A DNA stretch of 5,401 bases from Candidatus Peregrinibacteria bacterium. Lineage in GTDB: Bacteria > Patescibacteriota > Gracilibacteria > UBA1369. Shown here in pieces: positions 1 to 5,401 of the stretch. The DNA lies in the NCBI GenBank assembly GCA_020849575.1, contig JADLFY010000138.1, positions 1 through 5,401 on the forward strand. The letters run 5' to 3'. The notes beneath the pieces were generated by a model. The model was not told the DNA's origin and searched no databases. It saw only the letters and a program-made list of their open reading frames with translations. A program made the position numbers and the translations under genes. Positions within the stretch are counted from its first letter, which is position 1, and the number at the start of each line of letters is the position of its first letter.

Positions 1-1
1 T

Positions 2-115
2 CATATGCTGATTCGGGACGGACAGATTGGACCCAGAATTGCCAGTGAGGATATTCAATTCCTGTTAACCCGCACCGATTCAAAGACTTTGGAAGTAAGT
101 ATGTTTAGTTTGTAG
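2..115 (+). CDS. C-terminal end of an unrecognised protein (5' truncated by window edge)
   Basis: The only frame open from the left edge on the + strand gives 37 codons ending in TAG at 113-115; the other two forward frames hit stops early. The visible tail contains DGQIGPRIASEDIQFLLTR, a plausible soluble, mixed-charge protein end, with a final SMFSL. I do not recognise the family from so short a piece and assign no function. It is followed by a 119-base gap that contains the promoter for the next gene, so it is probably a separate transcription unit. No strong terminator follows it; the only candidates are a weak AT-rich inverted repeat (TATTCAA 135-141 with TTGAATA 150-156) and an 8-bp wobble-containing hairpin at 157-183, neither followed by a T-run. 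That the frame is coding at all is inferred from openness and residue composition. Confidence 0.5.
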   Translation, partial: HMLIRDGQIGPRIASEDIQFLLTRTDSKTLEVSMFSL

Positions 116-182
116 CTGGATTATCGAAGCGGATTATTCAAGATGGGTATTGAATAGGGGGTAATTTTGATGATGTTATCCC

Positions 183-211
183 TGTAAAAAAGACCGACTT
201 TATGCTATAAT
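183..211 (+). promoter_or_regulatory. Extended -10 promoter of the carbonic-anhydrase-like gene
   Basis: A perfect TATAAT at 206-211 is preceded by TGC at 203-205, giving the extended -10 form TGnTATAAT recognised by housekeeping sigma factors. The -35 position is poor (TGTAAA at 183-188 with a 17-base spacer), as is usual when an extended -10 compensates. Transcription would start near 218, leaving a leader of only about 17 bases before the ATG at 235. The GGAGGG at 212-217 lies mostly upstream of that start and ends 17 bases before the ATG, so it is unlikely to act as a ribosome binding site. The 13-base block TTATGCTATRATG (200-212) recurs at 1678-1690 in front of the next gene. Confidence 0.7.
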
Positions 212-234
212 GGAGGGATTCTTTAGCAAAAGTT

Positions 235-1650
235 ATGTCGCAATTATTACCAGGAGAAAATACCAATATTTCTCCTGAGAAAATTTTGTCAAAAACAAAT
301 CAAAAAATTGATTTATTGGCTTTATTGGAAAAACTGAGAAAAGAAGATCTGGAAATGTCTGCAAAAATCAAAGCTGATATCGAATCGTCACGTGGAGATG
401 TCAGGGATCTGGTCAGATCAACTTTGGGCATATTGGCTGATCAGGTACTGGTTCAAAAAATTGCCGTGCATTTGCAAAAATATCCTCAAGTGCCCAGAGG
501 AGGTTTTGAAAGTTATGTCGATTATGCTGAATATATGTTTGGTCTCAATGATATTTTGGTACATGAGAAACAAATGGCTTTTTCCAGTGGTGAAGTTTTA
601 AAGATGGCAGATCCATTGAAACCGGGGAAATATCGGGATGAAATAGTGGTCAGCTGTGCTGATGGCAGAAGTTCCTATGATGTCCATGTGCCAGCAGAAA
701 AACAGGTGAATAGATTTGAAGCTGCCTGGTTGCCGGTGGCAGGAAATGTCTTGTTTCCCAAAGTGAAATTAGAAAATGGTCTGGCTGAAACCGTGAGTGG
801 TTTGGATGAAAAAAACAAAGCAGAGGTGGATGAGAGATTGACCTATCTTTATGGTAAAAAGATTGATCAGGCGCTGGCTGAATGGCAGTCTGGTCAGGGG
901 AAGGTGGCTTCATTGCAGATAGAATTCCAGTCACATGTCCATGCTGATCATCAGGATAAAATGGGTTGTGGTGCGCATAAATGTGATTTGCTGGGGACAC
1001 AACTGGAAACCATCAAAAATGCTGCTTTGACTGAAGCCTGGCTGAAAGCAAAATATCCAGAAGCTTTTGCCGCTGGTTTTTTCAAAATTATCAGAACAAC
1101 TTTTGATATGGGGGGTGATAAATCTATTTATTCTGCAGCTAAAGTGGATCAGAGAATTCCGGCAGAAAAAACCCAGATTTATGGGAAATTGTTTTCGGAA
1201 GCGGCTGAACGTTTTGCTCCCGATCAATTAACTGATAAGACTGCCGAAGTATTTAGGAAATTCCAGGGAAATCCGTTGAAAATTGATCTGGAAAAACATG
1301 ATGAACAAATTATCAGGGTAAGTGATAATCAATTTGCTGTATCAGCAGTTGGGCAAAGCGCTTTAAAGATGAGCTGGATGGACAAAGTCGATGTGATGGC
1401 AGATCAAATTCGTCTGCTGTTGACTATTGTGAATCACTATTTCAAGGGAAGAAATCCCCATAAACCAATTTTAATGCATTTGGATATTGATTCTAGTCGT
1501 CCCGATCAGAAGAATAAATTGAGTGATTTGTATAAAATGTTAATTAACGATGACAAGGTTGGTCCATTAATTGTATCGGGTGGTATACAGTGTCTGATTA
1601 CTGAAACTAATCCGGAAACTCTGGAATCAAAAGTACTGGAGGTGTTGTAG
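235..1650 (+). CDS. Putative beta-type (zeta/CsoSCA-like) carbonic anhydrase-related metalloprotein
   Basis: This is a 471-residue soluble protein with no signal peptide or membrane segment. Residues 1-115 are mostly charged and helical. The following region has features of the beta carbonic anhydrase core: C141-A-D143-G-R145 fits the CxDxR motif (zinc-ligand Cys plus Asp-Arg dyad); A169-G170-N171 within WLPVAGN resembles the RNAGN segment that follows it in beta enzymes; and the strand leading to H234-V-H236 and then M-G-C245-G-A-H248-K-C250 resembles the second His/Cys ligand pair with an insertion between them. The His-to-Cys spacing of 11 (H234 to C245) equals that recalled for the carboxysome-shell enzyme, and the cadmium (zeta) enzymes have about 10. 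If active it would interconvert CO2 and bicarbonate in the cytoplasm. No shell-protein or Rubisco gene is visible here. It could instead be a metal-binding relative with another activity. The ATG at 235 is chosen because an in-frame TAA lies at 208-210 and no other start intervenes; it lacks a Shine-Dalgarno site. It ends in TAG. Arginine codons are often AGA, unlike atpE. The family assignment is from motifs only. Confidence 0.5.
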   Translation: MSQLLPGENTNISPEKILSKTNQKIDLLALLEKLRKEDLEMSAKIKADIESSRGDVRDLVRSTLGILADQVLVQKIAVHLQKYPQVPRGGFESYVDYAEYMFGLNDILVHEKQMAFSSGEVLKMADPLKPGKYRDEIVVSCADGRSSYDVHVPAEKQVNRFEAAWLPVAGNVLFPKVKLENGLAETVSGLDEKNKAEVDERLTYLYGKKIDQALAEWQSGQGKVASLQIEFQSHVHADHQDKMGCGAHKCDLLGTQLETIKNAALTEAWLKAKYPEAFAAGFFKIIRTTFDMGGDKSIYSAAKVDQRIPAEKTQIYGKLFSEAAERFAPDQLTDKTAEVFRKFQGNPLKIDLEKHDEQIIRVSDNQFAVSAVGQSALKMSWMDKVDVMADQIRLLLTIVNHYFKGRNPHKPILMHLDIDSSRPDQKNKLSDLYKMLINDDKVGPLIVSGGIQCLITETNPETLESKVLEVL

Positions 1651-1661
1651 ATTTGCTTAAA

Positions 1662-1689
1662 TTGCGGAGTGCTTAAGTTATGCTATGAT
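1662..1689 (+). promoter_or_regulatory. Extended -10 promoter of the membrane TPR protein gene
   Basis: TATGAT at 1684-1689 (5 of 6 consensus bases) is preceded by TGC at 1681-1683, an extended -10. A partial -35, TTGCGG at 1662-1667, sits 16 bases upstream. The predicted start near 1696 leaves a leader of about 17 bases with no Shine-Dalgarno sequence. The -10 ends exactly 23 bases before the ATG, the same spacing as in the promoter at 183-211. The 62-base gap between the two genes shows no terminator, so some read-through from the preceding gene is also likely. Confidence 0.6.
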
Positions 1690-1712
1690 GTGGCAAACTT
1701 TTATTTTTCAAA

Positions 1713-3272
1713 ATGATTCCAGATAAGCATAAGCCGACGGTGAGTGTGATTAAAAAAGCGGCAGAACAGGGATTGGGGCCGGCTGGTATTTTTGCCGGGG
1801 TGGCGGGATTTTTCTCGGATTTTGTGAAACCGCTGATTAATCTGGTGCCGTATTTTTTTGTGGGTTCATTGGCGGCGGCGCTGATTCTCTGGTTTGGTTT
1901 TATTGCTAAAGATAAAAAACCATCGGAAATTGATACTCTCGATGAAATTCTGAAAAGCCGCCATGGAATCCTATTTGGAGTGACGGTTTTGTCTACTGCC
2001 TTCTGGCTCGTAATGATGCCAATTTTTGCTTTTACTCCGGCTGAGGGAGTGGTTGCTTCGACTGTTCCGCAGGTGGGTGAGGCTCAGCATATGATGATGG
2101 CCAGGTTTGATTTAATTGATGCTAAATTGGACAAAGGGTTTGCGGCGGTTCTGGATAAAATTGATCAGATTGATGCCAATGCAGGGATAATTAATAATCC
2201 GCAAAGTTATAACGATTATTATCACAATGCCCGTGTACAGGAATTAAGTGGCAATCTGCTGGAAGCCCGTAAAGCTTATGAAAAATATTTTGAGACCAAT
2301 CTGGGCTATTATGATCCTTATTTATCTTATGCTCAGATTATCAAAGCCATTGAAGGGCCGTCTTCAGTAGGAGAATTTTTGGGTAAATTGCGGGATAAAT
2401 ATTCTGATAATCCGGCGGCCGCATTGATTTATGCTGTCAATAAGTCGGCTCGTGAGGACAAAGAATTTCTACTTAATGAATTGACCAAAAAATTCCCCGA
2501 TTATGGACCAATTTATTTTGCCCAGTTAGAACTTTATTCTTACAAGGAAAGTGGTGTGCCAACTTTGGCTGAACAGGCCAAGGCTCAGGAGGCTTTGGGC
2601 AAATTGCAGGATTTGGAGAAAAAACAACAATTCTCGCAATTTTTTATTGATAAAAAATTGCTGGCTGAAAAAGAAGAATTTATCAAATCACAAGCCAGTA
2701 TGGCTGACTCTTATTATGGCAGCATGACCAAAAATCCGATCGATTTTAAAATTGAATATGTGAATGGCAGTGTCTCCATGAGTTTTGTGCCAATGGAAAT
2801 GGTCAAAAAGATTTTTTATCGCGTTGATGGTGAAGGGGAATTCAAAGATACCGGTTCCATGGGCATTGCCATGCCGGGCTCGACGGAGTCACTACCCAAT
2901 TATAATGCGATTGAACCTTTGGAAGTTGGTAAGCATGTGGTGGAGGTTAAATATGTCGATGTGAAAGACAAAGAAAGTCCGGTTTATAAATTTGATTTTG
3001 AAATTACGCCACTCAAAATCGATTTCATGGGTTTCAAAATTCAAAATCCCAGAACCGGTAAAGCCGGACCATATCTTTATTATAACTTCTATAATCCAGA
3101 AGACGGTAATGGAACTGTTTCCTATAGTTTTGATACGGAAAGCTACGATCAGACTGGTGATGGAATGATTTTTCTGGATAGCTTAAATCCCGGTAAGCAT
3201 GTGGTTTATTTTCAGACCAGACTGGCCAATGGAGAGGTTTTGAAACAGCAGAAGGAAGTAGAGATTAATTAA
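1713..3272 (+). CDS. Membrane-anchored protein with TPR-like repeats and two C-terminal beta domains, unknown function
   Basis: I do not recognise a named family for this 519-residue protein. Visible architecture: a basic N-terminus with a hydrophobic stretch (residues 21-38), two transmembrane helices at about 44-66 and 85-107 joined by a charged loop, and an amphipathic, possibly coiled-coil helix at 130-157. A good TPR-like unit follows at about 165-199 (NARVQELSGNLLEARKAYEKY, with the Gly, Ala and aromatic positions expected), then a second helical pair at about 220-275 and a charged helix at 284-330. The C-terminal part (about 343-519) is beta-rich and looks like two related Ig-like or other beta-sandwich units, each ending with a GKHVV strand (G406 and G494). 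Topology is uncertain: positive charges sit in both the N-terminus and the inter-helix loop, so the large C-terminal part could face either side. Such a layout suggests a scaffold or envelope-associated interaction protein rather than an enzyme. It has its own promoter, stands upstream of the ATP synthase operon but is separated from it by 148 bases containing a promoter and hairpin, so it is not obviously part of that complex. It is far too long and unlike AtpI. No Shine-Dalgarno precedes the ATG. It ends in TAA. Confidence 0.85.
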   Translation: MIPDKHKPTVSVIKKAAEQGLGPAGIFAGVAGFFSDFVKPLINLVPYFFVGSLAAALILWFGFIAKDKKPSEIDTLDEILKSRHGILFGVTVLSTAFWLVMMPIFAFTPAEGVVASTVPQVGEAQHMMMARFDLIDAKLDKGFAAVLDKIDQIDANAGIINNPQSYNDYYHNARVQELSGNLLEARKAYEKYFETNLGYYDPYLSYAQIIKAIEGPSSVGEFLGKLRDKYSDNPAAALIYAVNKSAREDKEFLLNELTKKFPDYGPIYFAQLELYSYKESGVPTLAEQAKAQEALGKLQDLEKKQQFSQFFIDKKLLAEKEEFIKSQASMADSYYGSMTKNPIDFKIEYVNGSVSMSFVPMEMVKKIFYRVDGEGEFKDTGSMGIAMPGSTESLPNYNAIEPLEVGKHVVEVKYVDVKDKESPVYKFDFEITPLKIDFMGFKIQNPRTGKAGPYLYYNFYNPEDGNGTVSYSFDTESYDQTGDGMIFLDSLNPGKHVVYFQTRLANGEVLKQQKEVEIN

Positions 3273-3349
3273 TGTCTTTGCAGAAAAAAGCAACTTTTAG
3301 CGGGTTGACTTTCAGCAAATTACCTGTAAAATTCCCGCGAAAAAGTTAA
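3272..3349 (+). CDS. Possible small basic protein, 25 residues (uncertain)
   Basis: The stop of the preceding gene overlaps an ATG (TAATG at 3270-3274), opening a 25-codon frame that ends in TAA at 3347-3349. The peptide begins MSLQKKATFSGLTF and ends KFPRKS; it has six Lys/Arg and no acidic residue, and no membrane segment. The same TAATG junction joins atpF to atpH, so translational coupling is possible. The stop falls two bases before the terminator-like hairpin at 3352-3374, which is where a terminator would be expected if this were the last cistron of the upstream unit. Against it: the length is within what chance gives, and the same bases hold the atp promoter and inverted repeat, whose constraints could explain the sequence. 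I recognise no family. Confidence 0.25.
   Translation: MSLQKKATFSGLTFSKLPVKFPRKS
3292..3347. repeat. GC-cored inverted repeat enclosing the atp promoter
   Basis: The left arm AACTTTT-A-GCGGG (3292-3304) pairs with the right arm CCCGC-GA-AAAAGTT (3334-3347): 7 bp, a 1x2 internal loop, then 5 bp all G-C. The 29-base loop is exactly the -35 to -10 span of the promoter at 3305-3332. Possible roles are a split operator for a dimeric or looping regulator or, as RNA from upstream, a hairpin that helps end transcription; the long loop makes the latter weak. The GC blocks stand out in AT-rich surroundings. Confidence 0.5.
3305..3332 (+). promoter_or_regulatory. Likely promoter of the ATP synthase operon
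   Basis: TTGACT at 3305-3310 (5 of 6 match to TTGACA) and TAAAAT at 3327-3332 (5 of 6 match to TATAAT) are separated by 16 bases, the best -35/-10 pair in the window. The predicted start is around 3339, leaving a leader of about 80 bases before atpB that contains the hairpin at 3352-3374. The segment between -10 and start is TCCCGCG, a GC-rich discriminator; in well-studied bacteria such discriminators mark promoters sensitive to growth rate and ppGpp, which would suit ATP synthase genes, but here that is inference. Confidence 0.55.
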
Positions 3350-3351
3350 GG

Positions 3352-3379
3352 AGTATAGGATTTAATCCTATACTGTTTT
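3352..3379 (+). terminator. Terminator-like hairpin between the upstream gene and atpB (or leader attenuator)
   Basis: AGTATAGGAT (3352-3361) and ATCCTATACT (3365-3374) form a perfect 10-bp stem with a three-base TTA loop, followed by GTTTTGCTATTT. The stem is only modestly GC and the T-run is short and interrupted, so termination would be partial. It sits 79 bases after the stop of the 519-residue protein gene and 2 bases after that of the possible small ORF. Because it also lies downstream of the predicted atp promoter, it would be in the atp leader RNA and could act as an attenuator, an RNA-stabilising 5' hairpin or a protein-binding site. Confidence 0.45.
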
Positions 3380-3406
3380 GCTATTTAGGATAATTACAAG
3401 CATTTA

Positions 3407-3421
3407 ATGGCAAATATTTAA
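3407..3421 (+). promoter_or_regulatory. Four-codon micro-ORF overlapping the atpB start (uncertain)
   Basis: ATG GCA AAT ATT TAA reads Met-Ala-Asn-Ile-stop, and the last A of its stop is the first base of the atpB ATG (TAATG at 3419-3423). If translated, terminating ribosomes would be placed directly on the atpB start, compensating for the missing Shine-Dalgarno site. Such short frames are common by chance in AT-rich DNA, so this is only a suggestion. Confidence 0.25.
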
Positions 3422-4176
3422 TGGGGAGTCTATCAGAATTAGAAGTACATCTAGCGCCCAAGACCTTGTTCAAATTATTCGGTATATTGCCAATAACTGA
3501 CACTATTGTGATGATGTGGATGGTAATGGCTATTCTGATTAGCCTGGCTCTGATTTTCCGAGCGAAAATGAAGTATTTACCCAGTGGTTTTCAGAATTTT
3601 GTGGAATGGAGTCTGGGTGGTCTTTATGGATTTATGGAAAGTGTTGGTGGTAAAGAAGCCAAGAGACATTTCACTATTTTCATCACCTTCTTTTTGCTGA
3701 TCCTTTTCTCTAATTGGATTGGGCTGGCTCTGGGAATTATTTCTGAAAAACTTGGTTTTTTACGTGCTCCTACCAGTGATTTGAATTCGACTATTGCTTT
3801 GGCACTGACAGCTTTTGCCTATTTTGAATATCAGGCGGTCAAAGCTCATGGTTTTTTGGGTTATTTGGGACATTTCTTTAATTTCAAAGCACTGTTCACC
3901 CAGGGGGGCATGGGAATTATTCATTTCTTTGTGGGATTACTGCACATCATTTCTGAACTGGTTCGTCCGGTGGCTCTTTCCCTGCGTCTCTTCGGTAATA
4001 TTTTTGGCGGAGAAATTGTGCTGGTGGTAGCGTTTCTGCTGGTGAGGGGACTGGTTCCCGTGCCGTTTATGATGTTGGAGTTTGTGGTGGGACTGATTCA
4101 GGCTTTTGTTTTCTCAACGCTGTTTTTGACTTTCACCGTCCTGAATACTGCTCATGCTGAAGAAGAGCATCATTAA
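3421..4176 (+). CDS. atpB: F-type ATP synthase subunit a
   Basis: Subunit a forms the two half-channels through which ions reach the c ring in the membrane part of ATP synthase. At 251 residues it is of normal length. The N-terminus has the family pattern (LFKLFGILPITDTIVMMWMV), with transmembrane or membrane-embedded helices at about 25-48, 82-106, 121-139, 165-182, 191-210 and 214-243. The hallmark SLRLFGNIFGGE segment supplies the essential arginine R189 (equivalent to E. coli R210), N193 and E198; Q227 in LIQAFVFSTL corresponds to the conserved glutamine of the last helix. The C-terminus AEEEHH resembles the SEEH end of the E. coli protein. The start at 3421 is chosen because it begins just before the conserved N-terminal segment; it has no Shine-Dalgarno site and overlaps the stop of a micro-ORF. 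It is the first gene of the operon; no atpI-like gene precedes it. It ends in TAA, 39 bases before atpE. Confidence 0.97.
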   Translation: MGSLSELEVHLAPKTLFKLFGILPITDTIVMMWMVMAILISLALIFRAKMKYLPSGFQNFVEWSLGGLYGFMESVGGKEAKRHFTIFITFFLLILFSNWIGLALGIISEKLGFLRAPTSDLNSTIALALTAFAYFEYQAVKAHGFLGYLGHFFNFKALFTQGGMGIIHFFVGLLHIISELVRPVALSLRLFGNIFGGEIVLVVAFLLVRGLVPVPFMMLEFVVGLIQAFVFSTLFLTFTVLNTAHAEEEHH

Positions 4177-4419
<243 letters not shown>

Positions 4420-4426
4420 TTAATCT

Positions 4427-5032
4427 ATGAAATTTACTTTGTATGGAGTGGCGCATGCTCACAATGGTGAAGACCATAGTATGATTGCGACCACTGAAAC
4501 TCTAAGCACAACTACGGAACATACAGAAACAGAAACTGAACACTCTGGGGGTCTTTCTATTGATCCGGCAATTGTCGGTTTTCAGGCTTTGAATTTCCTG
4601 GTTTTACTGATAATTCTTCATCTGATTCTCTATAAGCCATTGCTGAAATTATTGCAGGATCGCGAAAAGAAGATTCGTGAAGGTGTTGAAAATGCTGAAA
4701 AAGCCGAACTGCTTTTGACTGAATCAACCGCTTCCCGTGAAAAAATGCTTAAGGAAGCCAGAGCCGAAGGACAGGGCATGATTGAAAATGCCCGTCAGAC
4801 AGGTGAACAGGTCAGAACAGAGTTGATTGCCAAGGCTCAGGAAGAAGCTCAAAACCTCATTAATGCGGGTAAAACTGCTCTTGATCAGGAACGTTCCAAA
4901 GCTCTTTCTGAAGTTAAAGCCCAGGCAGTAGATCTGGTTCTGAAGACAACTGAAAAGTTGTTGCGTGAAAAAATGGATGTTTCCAAAGACAGTGCCTTGG
5001 TAAAAGAAGCTCTTGAATCATTTGCTAAATAA
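4427..5032 (+). CDS. atpF: F-type ATP synthase subunit b, with N-terminal extension
   Basis: Subunit b is the peripheral stalk that ties the membrane part to the catalytic head through delta. The transmembrane helix is at about 48-69 with the family pattern FQALNFLVLLIILHLILYKPL, then LQDREKKI and a long charged helix rich in Ala, Glu and Lys (about 72-190) for dimerisation. The unusual part is the first 43 residues: instead of the normal handful before the membrane helix there is a Thr/Glu/His-rich segment (HAHNGEDH, then TTTEHTETETEH) with five histidines, which should lie outside the cytoplasmic membrane. The start at 4427 gives tight operon spacing; an internal ATG at 4481 (M19) would remove part of the extension and leave a 61-base gap, so it is less likely but not excluded. 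There is no Shine-Dalgarno site. The stop TAA overlaps the atpH ATG by one base. With a single b gene here the stalk is likely a homodimer, unless a second b-type gene exists elsewhere. Confidence 0.93.
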   Translation: MKFTLYGVAHAHNGEDHSMIATTETLSTTTEHTETETEHSGGLSIDPAIVGFQALNFLVLLIILHLILYKPLLKLLQDREKKIREGVENAEKAELLLTESTASREKMLKEARAEGQGMIENARQTGEQVRTELIAKAQEEAQNLINAGKTALDQERSKALSEVKAQAVDLVLKTTEKLLREKMDVSKDSALVKEALESFAK

Positions 5033-5401
5033 TGGAGAAAAAAGATTTACATATCAAATTTGCTAAAGCTCTTCATAAGCTTGCTCAAAAGCAGAATAAA
5101 ACCGCTGAATTTTTTGAACAGCTGAGAGAGCTGGAAATGGTGTTTAGTGATAAAGAAGTGTATCAGATGCTGGCTCTGGTGGCCGGCATGGAAATTTCCA
5201 GAGTAGAGGAAGTGGTGAAGGCAGCTTTTGGGAAATTCCTGGATGATGGAGTGCTGAACATGCTTGTTTTGATTGTGGCAAATAGACAGCTCAAATTGGT
5301 GAGTGCTATTCGCAAAGCTTATCAGAGATTTTATTTTGAAGCAGCTGGTATTACCGATTTTGTTATAGCCAGCAGCAGAGAATTGGCTGATCAGGAAAAA
5401 A
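5032..5401 (+). CDS. atpH: F-type ATP synthase subunit delta (3' truncated by window edge)
   Basis: The frame begins at ATG 5032-5034, overlapping the atpF stop (TAATG), and stays open to the window end: 123 codons of an expected 175-185. Delta (OSCP in mitochondria) sits on top of the catalytic head and binds the b stalk. The start FAKALHKLAQKQNKTAEFFEQL matches the YAxALxxLA-type first helix of the family, and the following region (LNMLVLIVANRQLKLVSAIRKAYQRFYFEA) matches the conserved end of the N-terminal helical domain, with the NR and the adjacent basic residues usual there. The C-terminal domain that contacts b is beyond the edge. Identification rests on these motifs and on its place directly after atpF. 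The one-base overlap implies translational coupling with atpF; no Shine-Dalgarno site is seen. Confidence 0.92.
   Translation, partial: MEKKDLHIKFAKALHKLAQKQNKTAEFFEQLRELEMVFSDKEVYQMLALVAGMEISRVEEVVKAAFGKFLDDGVLNMLVLIVANRQLKLVSAIRKAYQRFYFEAAGITDFVIASSRELADQEK

Noticed and set aside
157..183. Hairpin GGGGGTAA ... TTATCCCT upstream of the first promoter, as a terminator for the truncated gene or an operator.
   Set aside because: The stem depends on two G-U wobbles and is followed by GTAAAAAA rather than a T-run; too weak to call as a feature.
650..1227. Reverse-strand open frames within the 471-residue protein gene (650-1000 and 931-1227).
   Set aside because: They lie opposite a gene with coherent motifs, have unnatural composition rich in His, Pro and Phe, and show no promoter; treated as shadows.
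1651..1690. CTTAA/TTAAG inverted and GCTTAA direct repeats as a terminator between the two large genes.
   Set aside because: Arms are only five or six bases, AT-only in effect, and no T-run follows before the promoter.
1680..1715. Possible recoded UGA (as Gly, as in Gracilibacteria): no gene here ends in TGA, and reading TGA at 1686-1688 as sense would extend the 519-residue protein to an ATG at 1680.
   Set aside because: No in-frame TGA occurs inside any of the roughly 1,600 codons of recognised genes, whereas recoded genomes use it often. The extension would also run over the extended -10 promoter. Six TAA/TAG stops is a small sample.
3348..3353. AAGGAG, a perfect Shine-Dalgarno-like sequence.
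   Set aside because: No ATG, GTG or TTG follows at a workable distance opening a frame of any length, and the sequence lies at the base of the 10-bp hairpin.

Overview
The window appears to come from a moderately AT-rich bacterium using the standard genetic code. All genes read on the + strand. Its core is the F-type ATP synthase locus in the usual order: atpB (a), atpE (c), atpF (b) and the start of atpH (delta). The synthase family members are clear from motifs. The lineage is not certain. A compact locus without atpI, a 67-residue c subunit, near-absence of Shine-Dalgarno sites and two large poorly recognisable proteins would fit a candidate-phylum (Patescibacteria/CPR-like) or similarly under-characterised genome, but this is inference.

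Layout. Bases 2-115 are the tail of an unrecognised gene. A short gap then holds an extended -10 promoter (TGCTATAAT) driving a 471-residue protein at 235-1650. That protein carries a cysteine-aspartate-arginine motif, an AGN motif and a His/Cys cluster resembling the metal site of beta-type carbonic anhydrases, most like the divergent zeta (cadmium) and carboxysome-shell forms. After 62 bases with a near-identical promoter comes a 519-residue membrane-anchored protein (1713-3272): two transmembrane helices, an amphipathic helix, TPR-like repeats and two C-terminal beta domains that look like a duplication.

Bases 3273-3420 are the control region between this gene and the ATP synthase operon. 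It contains a possible 25-codon basic small ORF, a good promoter (TTGACT-16-TAAAAT) framed exactly by the arms of a GC-cored inverted repeat, a 10-bp hairpin followed by a short T-run, and a four-codon micro-ORF whose stop overlaps the atpB start. From 3421 onward the synthase genes are tightly packed (39-base gap, 7-base gap, 1-base overlap), so they are probably one transcript. The a, c, b and delta subunits together make the membrane rotor/stator part; the alpha, gamma, beta and epsilon genes presumably lie beyond the right edge.

The most interesting points are the carbonic-anhydrase-like protein, the twin promoters placed at exactly the same distance from their start codons with very short SD-less leaders, and the promoter-inside-an-inverted-repeat plus leader hairpin ahead of atpB.
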